Part shown: positions 25,801 to 42,284 of the stretch, piece by piece
How the letters are laid out: each line of letters starts with the position of its first letter
How positions within the stretch are numbered: the first letter of the stretch is position 1
Source: Piscicola geometra
Taxonomy: Eukaryota; Annelida; Clitellata; Hirudinida; Piscicolidae
Length of the DNA: 64,000 nt
NCBI GenBank assembly: GCA_943735955.1
Contig: OX030957.1
Span: 1,904,001-1,968,000 of the forward strand
Direction: 5' to 3'
Position numbers and translations under genes: made by a program
The notes under the pieces: model-generated
Seen by the model: the letters and a program-made list of their open reading frames with translations, nothing else
Database searches by the model: none
What the model was told of the DNA's origin: nothing

Positions 25801-26899
25801 ATAAAAAAAATTAATTCTCAAATATTTTTTCAAATATTTTTTATATTTTTTAAATTTGAATTTATACTCAACATCAGTAAGAAAATTTTTCATTATTTTA
25901 AAACATCATTGTCTTTTAAATTTAACTTACTTTCACCCCCATCATAAGCATTTCTTTTCGTTTTGCTCCCTAATTGCACTAATCATAAGTAATAAAAAAA
26001 TTTACTTACCGCTCTGAAGTCTGTCAATCTTTAATTACCCATTTATTTGAACAGTCGAAACTACAGCACATATTATTTTTAAACAATAATATTCTATCTT
26101 TTATCAATTAATTAATGTTTTAAACTCAAATGTAAGTTTTATGTTATATTATTTTTTCAATAAAAATTAAAAACATTAAAAAACTTTTTCAATGTTTTAA
26201 ATAGAAGAGTTTTCTTTTAAGTTTGTTTTTGAAAAGAGCTGTCTCATTCAAATCATGCAGACAAAACAAAAAACAATATTTATCAATTTAGTTACATTAA
26301 ATAAGCAATGTTTATAAACATTGAGTATCTTTTTAAACTGACCCAACGAGTGGATCCAGTAAGAATTACCTAGAATCACTTTTCTTATCTCAGAACTTCT
26401 ATTGTGAATCCAGCATAATCCTGCATGCTTAATCCACCATTCATATCTCGTATCCCTCTAACCAGATAAGTATTTGAGTACAATAATATTTTTAGAATTA
26501 GAATCAAATGGCAGCTTAATCATTGCATGTACTCTTATAGGTGTATGTTCCTGCCTTTACATTCTAGTGCGTGCGCGCTGTGTATCTATCTTACGCATCT
26601 TAAAAACTGACTTTTGTTTAAAATACTTGAAATTTATTAAATATTTAAAAAAAGCTTCGAATATGTTATAATATTGATGATTAATATTATTTCATATGTT
26701 TACACTCAACTATCAATCAAGAACAAAACTGAAGTTTTATAATTTGGAGGCTGTAATGCAAACACTTGGAAAAATTTAATTCATTCAATTAACGAATTTT
26801 TTTACATTTTTTAGACTTAAAATTATTAACATTTTATGATATTTATAAATCTCATGAATTAAATAAAATTATAAAACTATTTAAATATTCTTTAAATTT
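19816..26899. other. Intergenic: no gene identified
   Basis: AT-rich sequence with degenerate purine-rich tetranucleotide tracts (GATG, GAAT, ATTG types) at 20815-20990, 23785-23850 and 25400-25600. A SINE-like tail (GCGCTATAGAAAT followed by ATTG repeats) lies at 23768-23815. 23075-23215 is less AT-rich and of unknown nature. I found no exon with recognisable homology. Confidence 0.55.
24999..25333 (-). CDS. Possible isolated exon, acidic product; unconfirmed
   Basis: The minus strand has a decent acceptor (TATTTCGCTCACCAG) before 25333, then an open frame to a stop at 24996-24998. The frame encodes TDCRSYGFLDEDN, an Asp/Glu/Asn-rich core that coincides with an ATC/ATT simple repeat, and a non-repetitive tail IPLKRLNALRELVP. 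Nothing in it is a family I know and no partner exons were found. It may be chance. Confidence 0.15.
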
Positions 26900-27020
26900 T
26901 TTCCTATTTAAAAATAGTTAACTATTTTTTTTATTGTTTAAAAATAGTTAACTAATTTTTTTATATTTAAAAATAGTTAACTAATTTTTTTATATTCAAA
27001 AATAGTTAACTAATTTTTTC
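26900..27020. repeat. Short tandem repeat, ~35-bp unit, about 4 copies
   Basis: Successive copies share AATAGTTAACTAATTTTTT with small changes in the spacer. The GTTAAC core is palindromic. Confidence 0.85.
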
Positions 27021-27161
27021 CAAACTTGAAATAAAGTGTCTATATTTTAAAATATCTATATTTAATATTATTCGTTTCTAAAGTCTCTTTGAAGCGAAAA
27101 GATCAAGCAGTGCTATACTATCTGCGACTAAAAAGTAATCGAACTCCTTTCTAAGGTTTAC

Positions 27162-27944
27162 GGACGATTCAGTCAAGAACGGTTCAGCCTGCAAGATTCA
27201 TCTGGGAACAATTCAGTCCACATTCGTGCAAATTTTAATTTTTAGATTTTTTAAAATTCTTTAGTAAAATAATCACTTAAATGAATATATTCTCGCTCAA
27301 TTTTACATTTTTCTTATAATTGAAATTTGTGGGATATATTACAATTTTGCACCTATTTATACCCGTTTGATCAGAGAGTTAATAAGAAATATGTGCTTTT
27401 AAAGTTTTTTACATTATTTAAATTGGACGTGAATAGTTAAAAAAATGATATATTGTTTATTGAAACATTATTGCGAAGCCTTATATTCCGTCAAAATATA
27501 AAAAAGAAAAAATAATTGAAAATGCATTAAATGGCTTCCACTAAAGCAAGTCGAACATGTGGAAAGCTGTCTAATAGGAATGTTTAAAATATAAATGCAA
27601 ATTCAAACTAGAAAATAAAAGTCATTAAAAACTATTTTCTCCGTTTTAAAAAGTATTCAATGTGTCACTGTAATTAAGTATAAAAAAAAGTCGATAAAAC
27701 TTTACTTTTTATTTTTACATCTAAATCTTAAGACTGAAATTTAAATATTCATTTTAGAACTATATGAAACTAATTTATTTTTTTACAAAGTATATTTGTT
27801 CAAAGTTTTTATTTCTGTTAGTAATTTGCTGATCAGAGAGGTTTCATGGTTTAATTTAATTTTTATTATTTGGGCTGAATCATCTCCTGATGAGGAATCA
27901 TAGGCAGAATCATCCAAGCTGTACTGTTCTAGGCTTATTCGTCC
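27162..27944. mobile_element. Non-coding inverted-repeat element, 783 bp
   Basis: The left end reads GGACGATTCAGTCAAGAAC and the reverse complement of the right end reads GGACGAATAAGCCTAGAAC. Each arm (~70 bp) contains several spaced copies of a GATTCAG/GGTTCAG motif. The interior is AT-rich with no ORF. A truncated relative lies at 19539-19815. Target duplication is not clear, so the superfamily is unassigned. Confidence 0.6.
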
Positions 27945-29116
27945 ACGTACCCATCCCTCAGAGTAATCAGAAAAGTGTAATGTCTGCCTATATTATATTT
28001 TTTAAATATACTAGAAATGGTTTTAAAAAATGACGTCTTTAGCCTAGTTTTTGTCTGTTTTAGAGGCTTTTACAGCATGTTAGGAGAGACACTAACCCTT
28101 TCCCCCTGAACCTCCGTCGATTTTAAATCTGGTTTATGAGCTATGATTTTTATTTCATATCTCTATCGAGACTTTTTAACTGTTTCCAAAAAGATTTTAT
28201 TAATATTTTCTTATTTTACTAAATTCATTTTTTAAATAAAGAATAGACTGATTCTTTATGATACTTTTAGATTGAAAGTGAGATTTTGTGTGGCCGTCAT
28301 GGGTGTTTTAATGTTCAAAAATATCTACTTTTTTCGTATATAATAGTGTCTATTAGAAAAGGATGGACACATTAAATCACATTTCACCCGAATGTTAGGA
28401 AATCCGGCCTTATAATGGGCTATAAACATTTTTTTAATGGGAAACTTATTAATAGAAATTTTTAAGTTATTAATATTCGTATACTTTTTTTTGATTGTAG
28501 CACTTCTCATAAGAAAGTTTAAAAGGTTTTTGATTTTAAATATTCAAAACCTTTATAAAAGTATTTCTAAAACAATTTTTTTTAACCGCTTAGTTTTCAA
28601 TAAATTTAGTTAGCTTTAAAATTTACGGAAAAGTTTTTATTTTAGTCTGATTGGTTTAATCGATCAAAGATGAATTGCTGAGATAACGTGAAATGACTAT
28701 ATAATATGAAAAGAAATGTTAAATTTCAAAAATATGCAATATTTGATCTTCAAGGTTCGGTAATTGATGGTTTAAATCCTAAAATTACTTTTCAAATCTA
28801 TAAAATTGTGTTTAATTGTTTAATAAATTTTTTTTATTTAGTTTTGAGTTAAACATAACTGAATTTCTGTAATAATTTTTTCTACCTAAAATGTTGACTT
28901 TTTAATCAATAACAGGGGGTAAGCCAAGCAATAGCTATTTATGATGAAATTCTGAGCTTTCAGTTTGTTCAAAAAAGTTTAGTTTTTAAAATATTATTTT
29001 TTAAACTTGATGATCCGTTTACAGTATTACAGTGTCGCGCCTCCAGAAGTTTGATTCACAAAAAGATTCCCTTCACGGCGTGTAATCAGCTAGGAATGCA
29101 CCAAAAAGCATTAGCA
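27945..29116. other. Intergenic: nothing recognised
   Basis: AT-rich sequence between two mobile elements. Open frames are short and without similarity. Confidence 0.6.
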
Positions 29117-29124
29117 TTAAAGAC

Positions 29125-29410
29125 CAGGGGCGGTGATCCTGGTGGGGCTTCTGGGGTCTAGATGCTCCACTTTTTTCAATAAATATATATTGTTAAACTC
29201 TTGTTTTGATACGAGCATAATCGTTAACCATGGCATAAAACTGAGTTTTTATTTAGTAATACATTGTGAGTATGCCTAGTTATAGTGATAGCTGTCTAAA
29301 ACAAAACTGTTCTTTGCTTAATTGAATATTCGTATCAAAACAGATCGTCCATGCTGGGTAGGACCCCCCCCCCCTCCTCCCCCAAGATATGCAGCAGATC
29401 GCCGCTCCTG
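29125..29410. mobile_element. hAT-type MITE, 286 bp, perfect 8-bp target duplication
   Basis: The ends are CAGGGGCGGTGATC and, reverse complemented, CAGGAGCGGCGATC. TTAAAGAC occurs directly before (29117-29124) and directly after (29411-29418) the element, a perfect 8-bp duplication. There is no coding capacity. A longer inverted copy is at 59083-59448 and an end fragment is near 56925-56976. Confidence 0.9.
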
Positions 29411-29859
29411 TTAAAGACCCTTTTTTAATGTTTATAAACTATTTACGATTAATTAAATTAAATTTTAAAATGTTTTTTAGGTTTTTATTTAAAAAAAAAA
29501 CGAAAAATAATTTTTGCATCTGAAACTATTAGTTATCCAAGATTCTATGAAATTATAGATTTTAATCAATACGTAATCGTATATAATCTTAACAGAACAC
29601 CGAAGCCATGCTTCAAACGACAACCCATATATGTTCCGTTCCATTTCAGAACGGCACAAATTCTAAAAACTTTTCAACTGAATATTTAAAAGTTTTTATT
29701 TTTTTGCCCCATCCGAAAACTGCACACTCTATTCTAGAACAAGGTTTGGATTGAGATAAGATTTTGTTTCCATTAATATTTTGTCATACATTTCCTATTT
29801 CTCAGTCACATTCTCAAAAGCAACGCGCTCTCAAATGGGTCGGAACATATACAACAGCG

Positions 29860-30805
29860 ACTCCATGACAGTCCAACTGAAATATTTTAAACAGTCCCCC
29901 CAAAAATTTGGACAACTCATCCGAGAATTTGGACAACTCACCCGAGAATTTGGACAACTCACCCGTTATTTATTTATTTCAAACTTATAAAAAACGCGTC
30001 GATATTTTTCTCAAACGAATAGGAAAGCTATGAGTTAAATTCCGAATGTGCGAGAATGGCGTTCCCACATACTTCAACCCCTGTTCCACTACAGCACCAT
30101 CATTCCTACTACAGAATTATTTAAATCCGTGACTGAATTTTTATAGTTAGCGTAATGGATGTAATTTTAGGATGAAATTAGTTTGTTTGGTGTGTTAGTG
30201 AAATGATCATACAATTGTGAATTTTTGATAAATTTACAAGTGAAATATTCAATACAGTACAAATCAAAAATCGACTTTAATGTAGTTTCTTTAATGTGGT
30301 TATTCAAACTAATAAAATCATAATTTTTGTGGTACTCATGAATTCTATGGCTGTAAAGATGCCGCATGTTTATTAGCACCACTTTGTCTTTTTAAATATT
30401 TTAATTATAAAAAGACTTTATTACATATTTTTATGGAAAAAGTTTTTATATTTTAATGTAAATATAAATTATATTTGATCTGGTAAGTTTTCAAAATTTT
30501 GGATGGATACTGGTAATAATTTTAAGCCTTGAAAACCCCACCGAATGAAAATGTCTATCAATGAAAACGTCTTTTTTTGACAAATTGTTACGTTAAATTA
30601 TCAACAAAAAACACAATAATAACACCAACATAAATTATAAATCCTTTTTTTTAAATAATTTTTAAAATAAAATAGATTTTTTTGATTATTTAAATGTAAA
30701 TATAAGTCATTATATCGAGTGGGTTGTCTAAAATTCTCGGGTAGGCTGTCCAATTTTTTTTGGATAAGTTGGTAGTCGGATGGGTTGTCTGGTTACCTAC
30801 AACAG
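29860..30805. mobile_element. Inverted-repeat element whose arms are built of ~21-bp tandem units
   Basis: Three tandem copies of TTTGGACAACTCACCCGAG lie at about 29895-29966. Degenerate copies in opposite orientation lie at 30715-30800. The ~750-bp interior is AT-rich and non-coding. The layout resembles foldback-type elements. Outer limits are approximate. Confidence 0.55.
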
Positions 30806-33585
30806 CATATCTAAAATGGTTGCCTGTTGATCATTTTATGTATTAAAAATGTTTTTTTTTACAAACTTTTCATTTCACGCATCTAAACAAATGAATTTCT
30901 ATGAAAATGTCGCTTGAATTGTATCTATCACGGCATTGTTCTTGAAATGTAAAGCACTTTCGCACATTATTCAAAAAAGCTTTTCATTTTTTTTTCATTC
31001 AAAATTAACATTTTGAAATTTGAAAATGGCGTAAAATAAACTTCTCGCAACAACTTTTGTTTGAATATATTTCGTAACACATTTGATGATGGATTTAAAA
31101 GAAAAAGACTTTAGCAAGTTGTCAGAAAACACATCGTTTTTTGCACTCAAATCAATCATTCTCTCAGTTTCTTTTCTTAACTATCTCATTATAAAAACTC
31201 TAGGATGATTTTACAAATCTTCAATTAAAAACGAAAAATTCTAATTCCATGCATAATTACTACTTTGAGTTTCTTTAAACTTAGTTCTACATGCGAGCCA
31301 GTAAACACAAAATGTTATTTTAATGCAGTTTTATCTATAATCTTTTTGAAAGTTATTTAGAGCTTTATAATTTTTTTAAATAAAATAAAACATCTGAATA
31401 TCTTGACATTGATCAGTGATGAACGAGAACTTAAACGGTCAAGTCTTCTTCACTAGAAGATTTCCTCAGAACTTATTAACCTTGACTTTTTTCAATTTTC
31501 CAATATTAAAAGATATTTTTTCATCAATTTTTAATAGCAAAATATGTTTATCTTCGTTTTTGTTAAAATTCATTTCTTACTTCAAGTTTTCCCTTTTTGC
31601 TTCCAAAATCCAAACTTACGAAGGCATAATCATGATTCAACGTGTGTCACTAAAGGCATTAGGAGGCTTAAATAATAGGCGTTGAAAGTGATAAAGATGT
31701 TTTAATATTAAATTTTAAAAAGAAAACAAAAATTAATTTTACCTTGACTAAATTAAGAGTCAGAAGAAAAAAAACAGAATCATTGAGTTTTCAGAATTAA
31801 TTTTTAATTAAAACATAGAGAAAAAACCATTTGATGAATAATTCCGCTAATTAAAAATCTTTTATCGGACCTGATTCATAGAAAATCGTCAAAAGGAAAA
31901 ACGTATTTCTTAGCATTTAATGAAAGTATTTTACATTTTTTTCAAAAGCATTTCTTGAGAATAATATATTTTAATAAAAATAGAATATATAAATAGGCCT
32001 AATATATAATAATGTATCATATTAAATGAATGAAATAATAAAAAGTAATACGAAAAAGTGTTCTTGCCCAGTTTTGTATTCTGCTTATATATTGGAGCAG
32101 GTCACTAGATCGTCGTCGCATGTTCTCAATTCATCCACCCATTCATTCATTTAATTGCATGTTCATTCATCCCCATTCAGTTAAAAAAATCGATTGAAGG
32201 AACGAGGTGAAGAAGCAATATCAGGCAGTTTATGATGGGACTGTAGACTCTGAAGATGGCGTATATGCATGAGAAACTGTGAAAAATAAAGAACGAGGAT
32301 GGGCTTTGCCGACGATCAATCTACGCGACATTACATATTGCTTTATTAGAGTGAGCTGTTCTATTGGTGCTTTGTTTCTGGCCAATACATGAAAGCAATC
32401 AGCTTTTTCACTTTCAATCTCACTTCAAATTTGTATAGAGTAGTTCGTGCAAATAAAAATATTAGGAGATGTTTGAGAGACTCATTGAACACTGACAGGG
32501 TCATTACTCTTTCAGGAGAAGACAATGCATCATTGCAGACATGCATACGCACACGTCTTAATCATGCTGGAAGAGGACATGCGCAGTTCGAGATGGAAGC
32601 ATTATAGAAGATATTATTTATGCGCTGTTTTTCAATCAAACTTTCTTCAACACAATATTTATTAATGATTAATGTCTTCTCAAAAAATAAACACCAAAAT
32701 AATATTTTCATCTATTAAATAAAATAGTGACATAGTACTACGAATGCATTATTCCTTTAAAATCAAATTGTGTGAACTAATAAGGTGATTGTCAATTATT
32801 ACATTATGTTTTAATTATTTACGAGTTATGTGAATTGTGTTTCGAATTTAGGGAAGGATGTTGTAGCGAGCAAGTCGCATGATCGATGTCTGCATCAGCA
32901 TTCGAAAGGCATAAAACATGCTCCAGAACATGTTATATGCGCAAGATTCCCAAAGTGCGTATTCATAGGCATATGTTTGTGTCAGTGCTAAAATACTCTT
33001 TATGCAATGTGTATATGCCTAAAAAGAACTCACGCAATAACCCTTGAGCGAAGATTTACGGTCTGGGTTATAGTTAGAGTTTTTTGTAATAATAGAAATA
33101 TCGCAGATATGGTAAACACGGATAACGCTGTTTGTAAAAGAAAATGTCGCATTTTTCTCGTAAAAAATATTTTCAAAAATTGATGGAGAGTTGCAATTTC
33201 CTAGAAGAATATACAGAAGAAGATGTTTTCAGCACCACTGCAAGTATCCTACAAACAAGTCTAGGCACTTAACCGTTAATCCGTTAACATTATTAGCGAA
33301 ACTAATATTAACTTTCAAGTCAACTCTGGAATTCGTTTGCGAACTAATTACTTTCCGTTAAAGTCTTTTCAGCTCATATTTAATAATAAAATTTTATAAA
33401 ATTATAAAGATGTTCTTTTTTATTTTTACAATTTTAGTTTGTACCATTAGAGGTCGCCGTAGAAAACTAATTTTAACTTCTCTCTTGTACTTTCTTTATA
33501 TTCTTTTTCTATGGTCTAAACGAAATTTAAATTCGATAACAAGTTGCTTATTCGATATTTTTTGATCCTAAAAATACGAATTCTC
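30806..33585. other. Intergenic: upstream of PPIE, no gene seen
   Basis: No exon is recognised. 32840-33060 is less AT-rich but matches nothing known to me. The PPIE promoter should be in the last part. No clear promoter motif is visible. Confidence 0.6.
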
Positions 33586-38272
<4,687 letters not shown>

Positions 38273-38396
38273 TTATCATAATTTAGTGTTTTGTCCAACT
38301 TATTATTTATTAATTAAGATAATATAATTTAATTATTTGAACTGTAATTATATACATATTTTGTGTATATAAGAAATATAAAATATTTAGATCCAA

Positions 38397-38402
38397 AATA
38401 AA
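38397..38402 (+). other. Putative polyadenylation signal of PPIE
   Basis: AATAAA lies 125 bp after the PPIE stop codon and 116 bp before the AASDH start codon. It is the only canonical signal in this interval. Confidence 0.6.
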
Positions 38403-38517
38403 CTCAAAAATTTATATTTACGAATACCTTGAAATACTGTGAACATCCATATTTAAAACTGAATTCACTTTTAAAGGTTTTTAAAATACTTAAAATGCGC
38501 TAATTTCCATTTTCAAA

Positions 38518-41500
38518 ATGTCGTTGTATGAGCTTTTTGAGAAAGGAGCAGTGAAAAATCCGCATGGAGAAGCCATTCGCTTTGATGATGGAGAGGACAA
38601 ACAATCAATTACTTATGAAAGCCTCATGGATCGTGTTGACAGGGTGAATAATCTGAAAGTGTTACCAATTTAAACTAACAAATAGACTTCATATTTATAA
38701 AATAAATAACTTATTTTAGATGTCAAGGGAACTAGCTATTGAATCATGTGTGTATGGCTTTATAATGCAAGTAGACATTGATTTCATTGCTTTGATGCTC
38801 TGGTCAGTATCTCAACCTATTTTTCTCAAATTCTAAATAAATTAAATAATACATTTAATTAAAATATAATTTTCAATCCATTGACTCAATATAATAATAA
38901 TATTTATTATAAATCATATGAATCATATCATATGATGAAAGCATCTTTTGGCAGTACAATGAAGGGAGGGGGGGTGTTCATGGCGATGGATGAGGACCTG
39001 CTGGCAAGTGCTGAGAGGTTTGAGAGCATGAGGAGGCTCTCTCAACTAACACATTGTCTCACCAACTCAACACAAGTTACTTAAGATTGTGTTTCAATAA
39101 CATTTTCATTGTGAACAAGATCAGTTTCAATTTATAAAACCAATCATCATCATCCTCTTTATTATTATTATTATCATTATCATTGTTATCATCATCATCA
39201 TTCTTATCATCATCATCTTTATCATTATTCTTATTATCAATATTATTATTGTTAACATCAATATCATTCAAGTATTTATCATCATATAAGCGCTTTTGTT
39301 CACTTCGTAAAGGGCGCTATATAAATTATTAGTGATTGATTAATGACTGATTGATCATGCAATTAAAGTTGATAATTGTTCAATAATAATCACAATCTCC
39401 ATCAAAATACCTTCTACACACAGGTAGTGGTTTGCCTTCAGAGTTTGTACAAGGTCAAAGTCAGGCAGTTGGTCAGTGTTGAGGCTTGCGTAGTCACCAT
39501 TTTGCATGGAGAAGTGGATGGATTCACCACATTTCCATTAGCTACTAATCCTACAAGTAATTTCAGTGAATATTGAGAATTTTTTGTTCTAAAATGAAAT
39601 AGGTTTAAATTTTTTAAATGATTAAATTATCTTGAATAATTTCCACTTTTTTTTATTACATAAAACATCTTCAAGTTATTCAATACATTACACTACCTAT
39701 GCACATCTTCACTCCCACTAAATTCATCTATACCCACCACTCCCACCACCACCACCACCACAGTTGCTCACCTTGACGCTATATTAAATAAACATCATCA
39801 CCATCATCATCGTCATCGTCATCATCATCCCCACAACCACCACCACAGTTGCTTACCTTGGCGCTATATTAAATAAACATCATCAGCATCATCATCATCA
39901 TCAGCATCATCATCATCATCATCGTCATCATCATCCCCACAGCCACCACCACCCCTAACACAGCAGCTAGAGTGGAGGACAGGCTGTCATACGTAGTGAG
40001 CACATCCGGTTCGACTGGAGTGCCCAAGCTGGTCTTTGTGCCCAACAAGTGCATCCTGCCCAACATCACGCACATCAGGTATCTGTGCATTTCAATGCTT
40101 AATATCTTATGTTTGATTTAATTGAGACATTTCATTTTAATTCTACTCTAATGGTAATCGAGGTGAAATGATTATCTTCAATAAATTATTCTTATTCAGT
40201 AGATGTTTGCTTGAATTGATTTTTAAGGACAATTTTGTCCAGTTAACGAATAAGTTGTTAGTTGAATGTCTTATTGGATTTCTTCACTTGAATTATAATT
40301 CTTTCATATTCACCAATTCACCAGCAAGGCATTCCAGCTTGTTCCATCGGACATTACATTTCTCTCTTCGCCCTTCACCTTCGATCCGTCTTTTGTGCAG
40401 GTGAGATCAATCAACTTCAACCAGTATTCGTTTTGGTATATTTTTCATCAATGAAATATTTTAATTAAAAAAAGTTAATCTGCGAAAAAGCCTCCAAAGC
40501 TAAAATTAAAAAAATAAAATTCGTATCCATAAGCACCATTCACTAAAGTTACATTCTCACGACTTCTTGTTCACTTTTGACCACTCCTCGCAGCTCTTCA
40601 CTGCCTTCCACACCTGCTCATGCCTCCTCATCACCACCCCTGCCATCAAGTGCACCCCTTCGCGACTGCTCAGTGTCCTCTTCGACAGGAACGCCACAAC
40701 AGTCCTTGCTGTGCGTTCCTTGTTGATTGGCAATTGAAAGCTTTTATCTCATTTTCAATTCAAAATTGTTTGTGAGGTATTCTCACTAAAATCAACATCT
40801 AGACAAATCACTCGGGGTTACGCCAGCTTAATAATATTCCTCGTCGTGTTCTTGAAAATATAATTCATTGCATTGCATCAAACACCCTCTCCCGCAATAG
40901 CTGACTCCATCACTCTTGACTCTTCTCTCTTTCTCTTCACCACAAGTCATCAAGTCGTCCCTCCTGTCCCGTCGCTCACCTCTGAGGGTGTTGGCACTGG
41001 GCGGGGAGAGGTGTCCTGGCAGACGGACGCTGAGTTCCTTAAGGGAGGAAGGAAGCGCCACTAGAGTCTTCAATCTATACGGCATTTCTGAAGTGTCCTG
41101 CTGGGCTACCATACAGGAGATTAACTTTGGCGGTGGTGGTAATGATGTCGAAGGTGTTGGTAGTAGTTTAAATGTGAGAGGTGGTGGTAGTAATAGTAGT
41201 TGTGATGAAGGAAGTGATGGTACCATTAGTAGTTGTGATGTGCGAGGGGGTAGTAGTAGTAGTTGTGAGAATCGAGTTCATCGTCGTAGTCTAGTTCCAA
41301 ATGACGAAAAAATAAATGATCAAGATTCAAAAATAAATCAGAAAAATGATGAAGGTGTCTATGTAGTTGATGATGAAGAGGATCGTGAGGATGGTGATGA
41401 TGATGATGATGATGATATTCCTCTGGGAGAAGTCTTGGACGGAACTATTTTAGAGCTGCGAAAATTCGAAAATGATGAAGACGAAGATGAAACCGACAAA

Positions 41501-42224
41501 GAATTCAAAGAAGGAAAGCGAAGAAGCCAGAAAGGTGTCCTATGGATTGGTGAGGCTTCAGTACACCAGGCGTTTCAATATTGCTTATAAAAAAGTATCC
41601 ATTTACATAAGTGAGAGTTGAATAATTGATAATTTAATCAGATTTTATAATTAATAAAAAGTGTTTAAACCATTGATTATAGGCGGAGTGGACAGAGTGT
41701 GTGCCTTGAGCACAGACGTACAAAACCCGCTTGACTCTAGCATCAAGCATCCTGTCATGAGGTTTTAGTTGCTGGTGGTTTTTCACTGAAGCTATAAAAT
41801 ATTCGTTGTTTTGCCAAAATACATTAACTTGTAAATTAGGTTGTTGGAACTTTTTGCGTTTAAATTATAAATGAATTCCTATATCGTCATAGAATGGTTC
41901 GACAGGTGTTCAGGGGATGTGGTGAGGAGGTCGAGGAGGGGCAGGATGTACTGGCAGGGCAGGGTGGATGACGTGGTGAAGAGGATGGGTAAGAGGTTCC
42001 AGCTGGGGGAGCTAGACTGGGTGAGTGGTATTCATGACTAGTTTTAGTGATGATAGGTACAGTATAAGTTATAACAATTCATTGGAAAAAATATCTTACA
42101 ATAATTTTTATTATTCACGGTCTGACAGACGCAGGTCATGTAAAAATACTCACGAATTTATCGATACTTTATTATTGTATTTATTGTCCCATCTCTAATG
42201 TTTCTCATTACTTTCGTCTCACAC

Positions 42225-42284
<60 letters not shown>

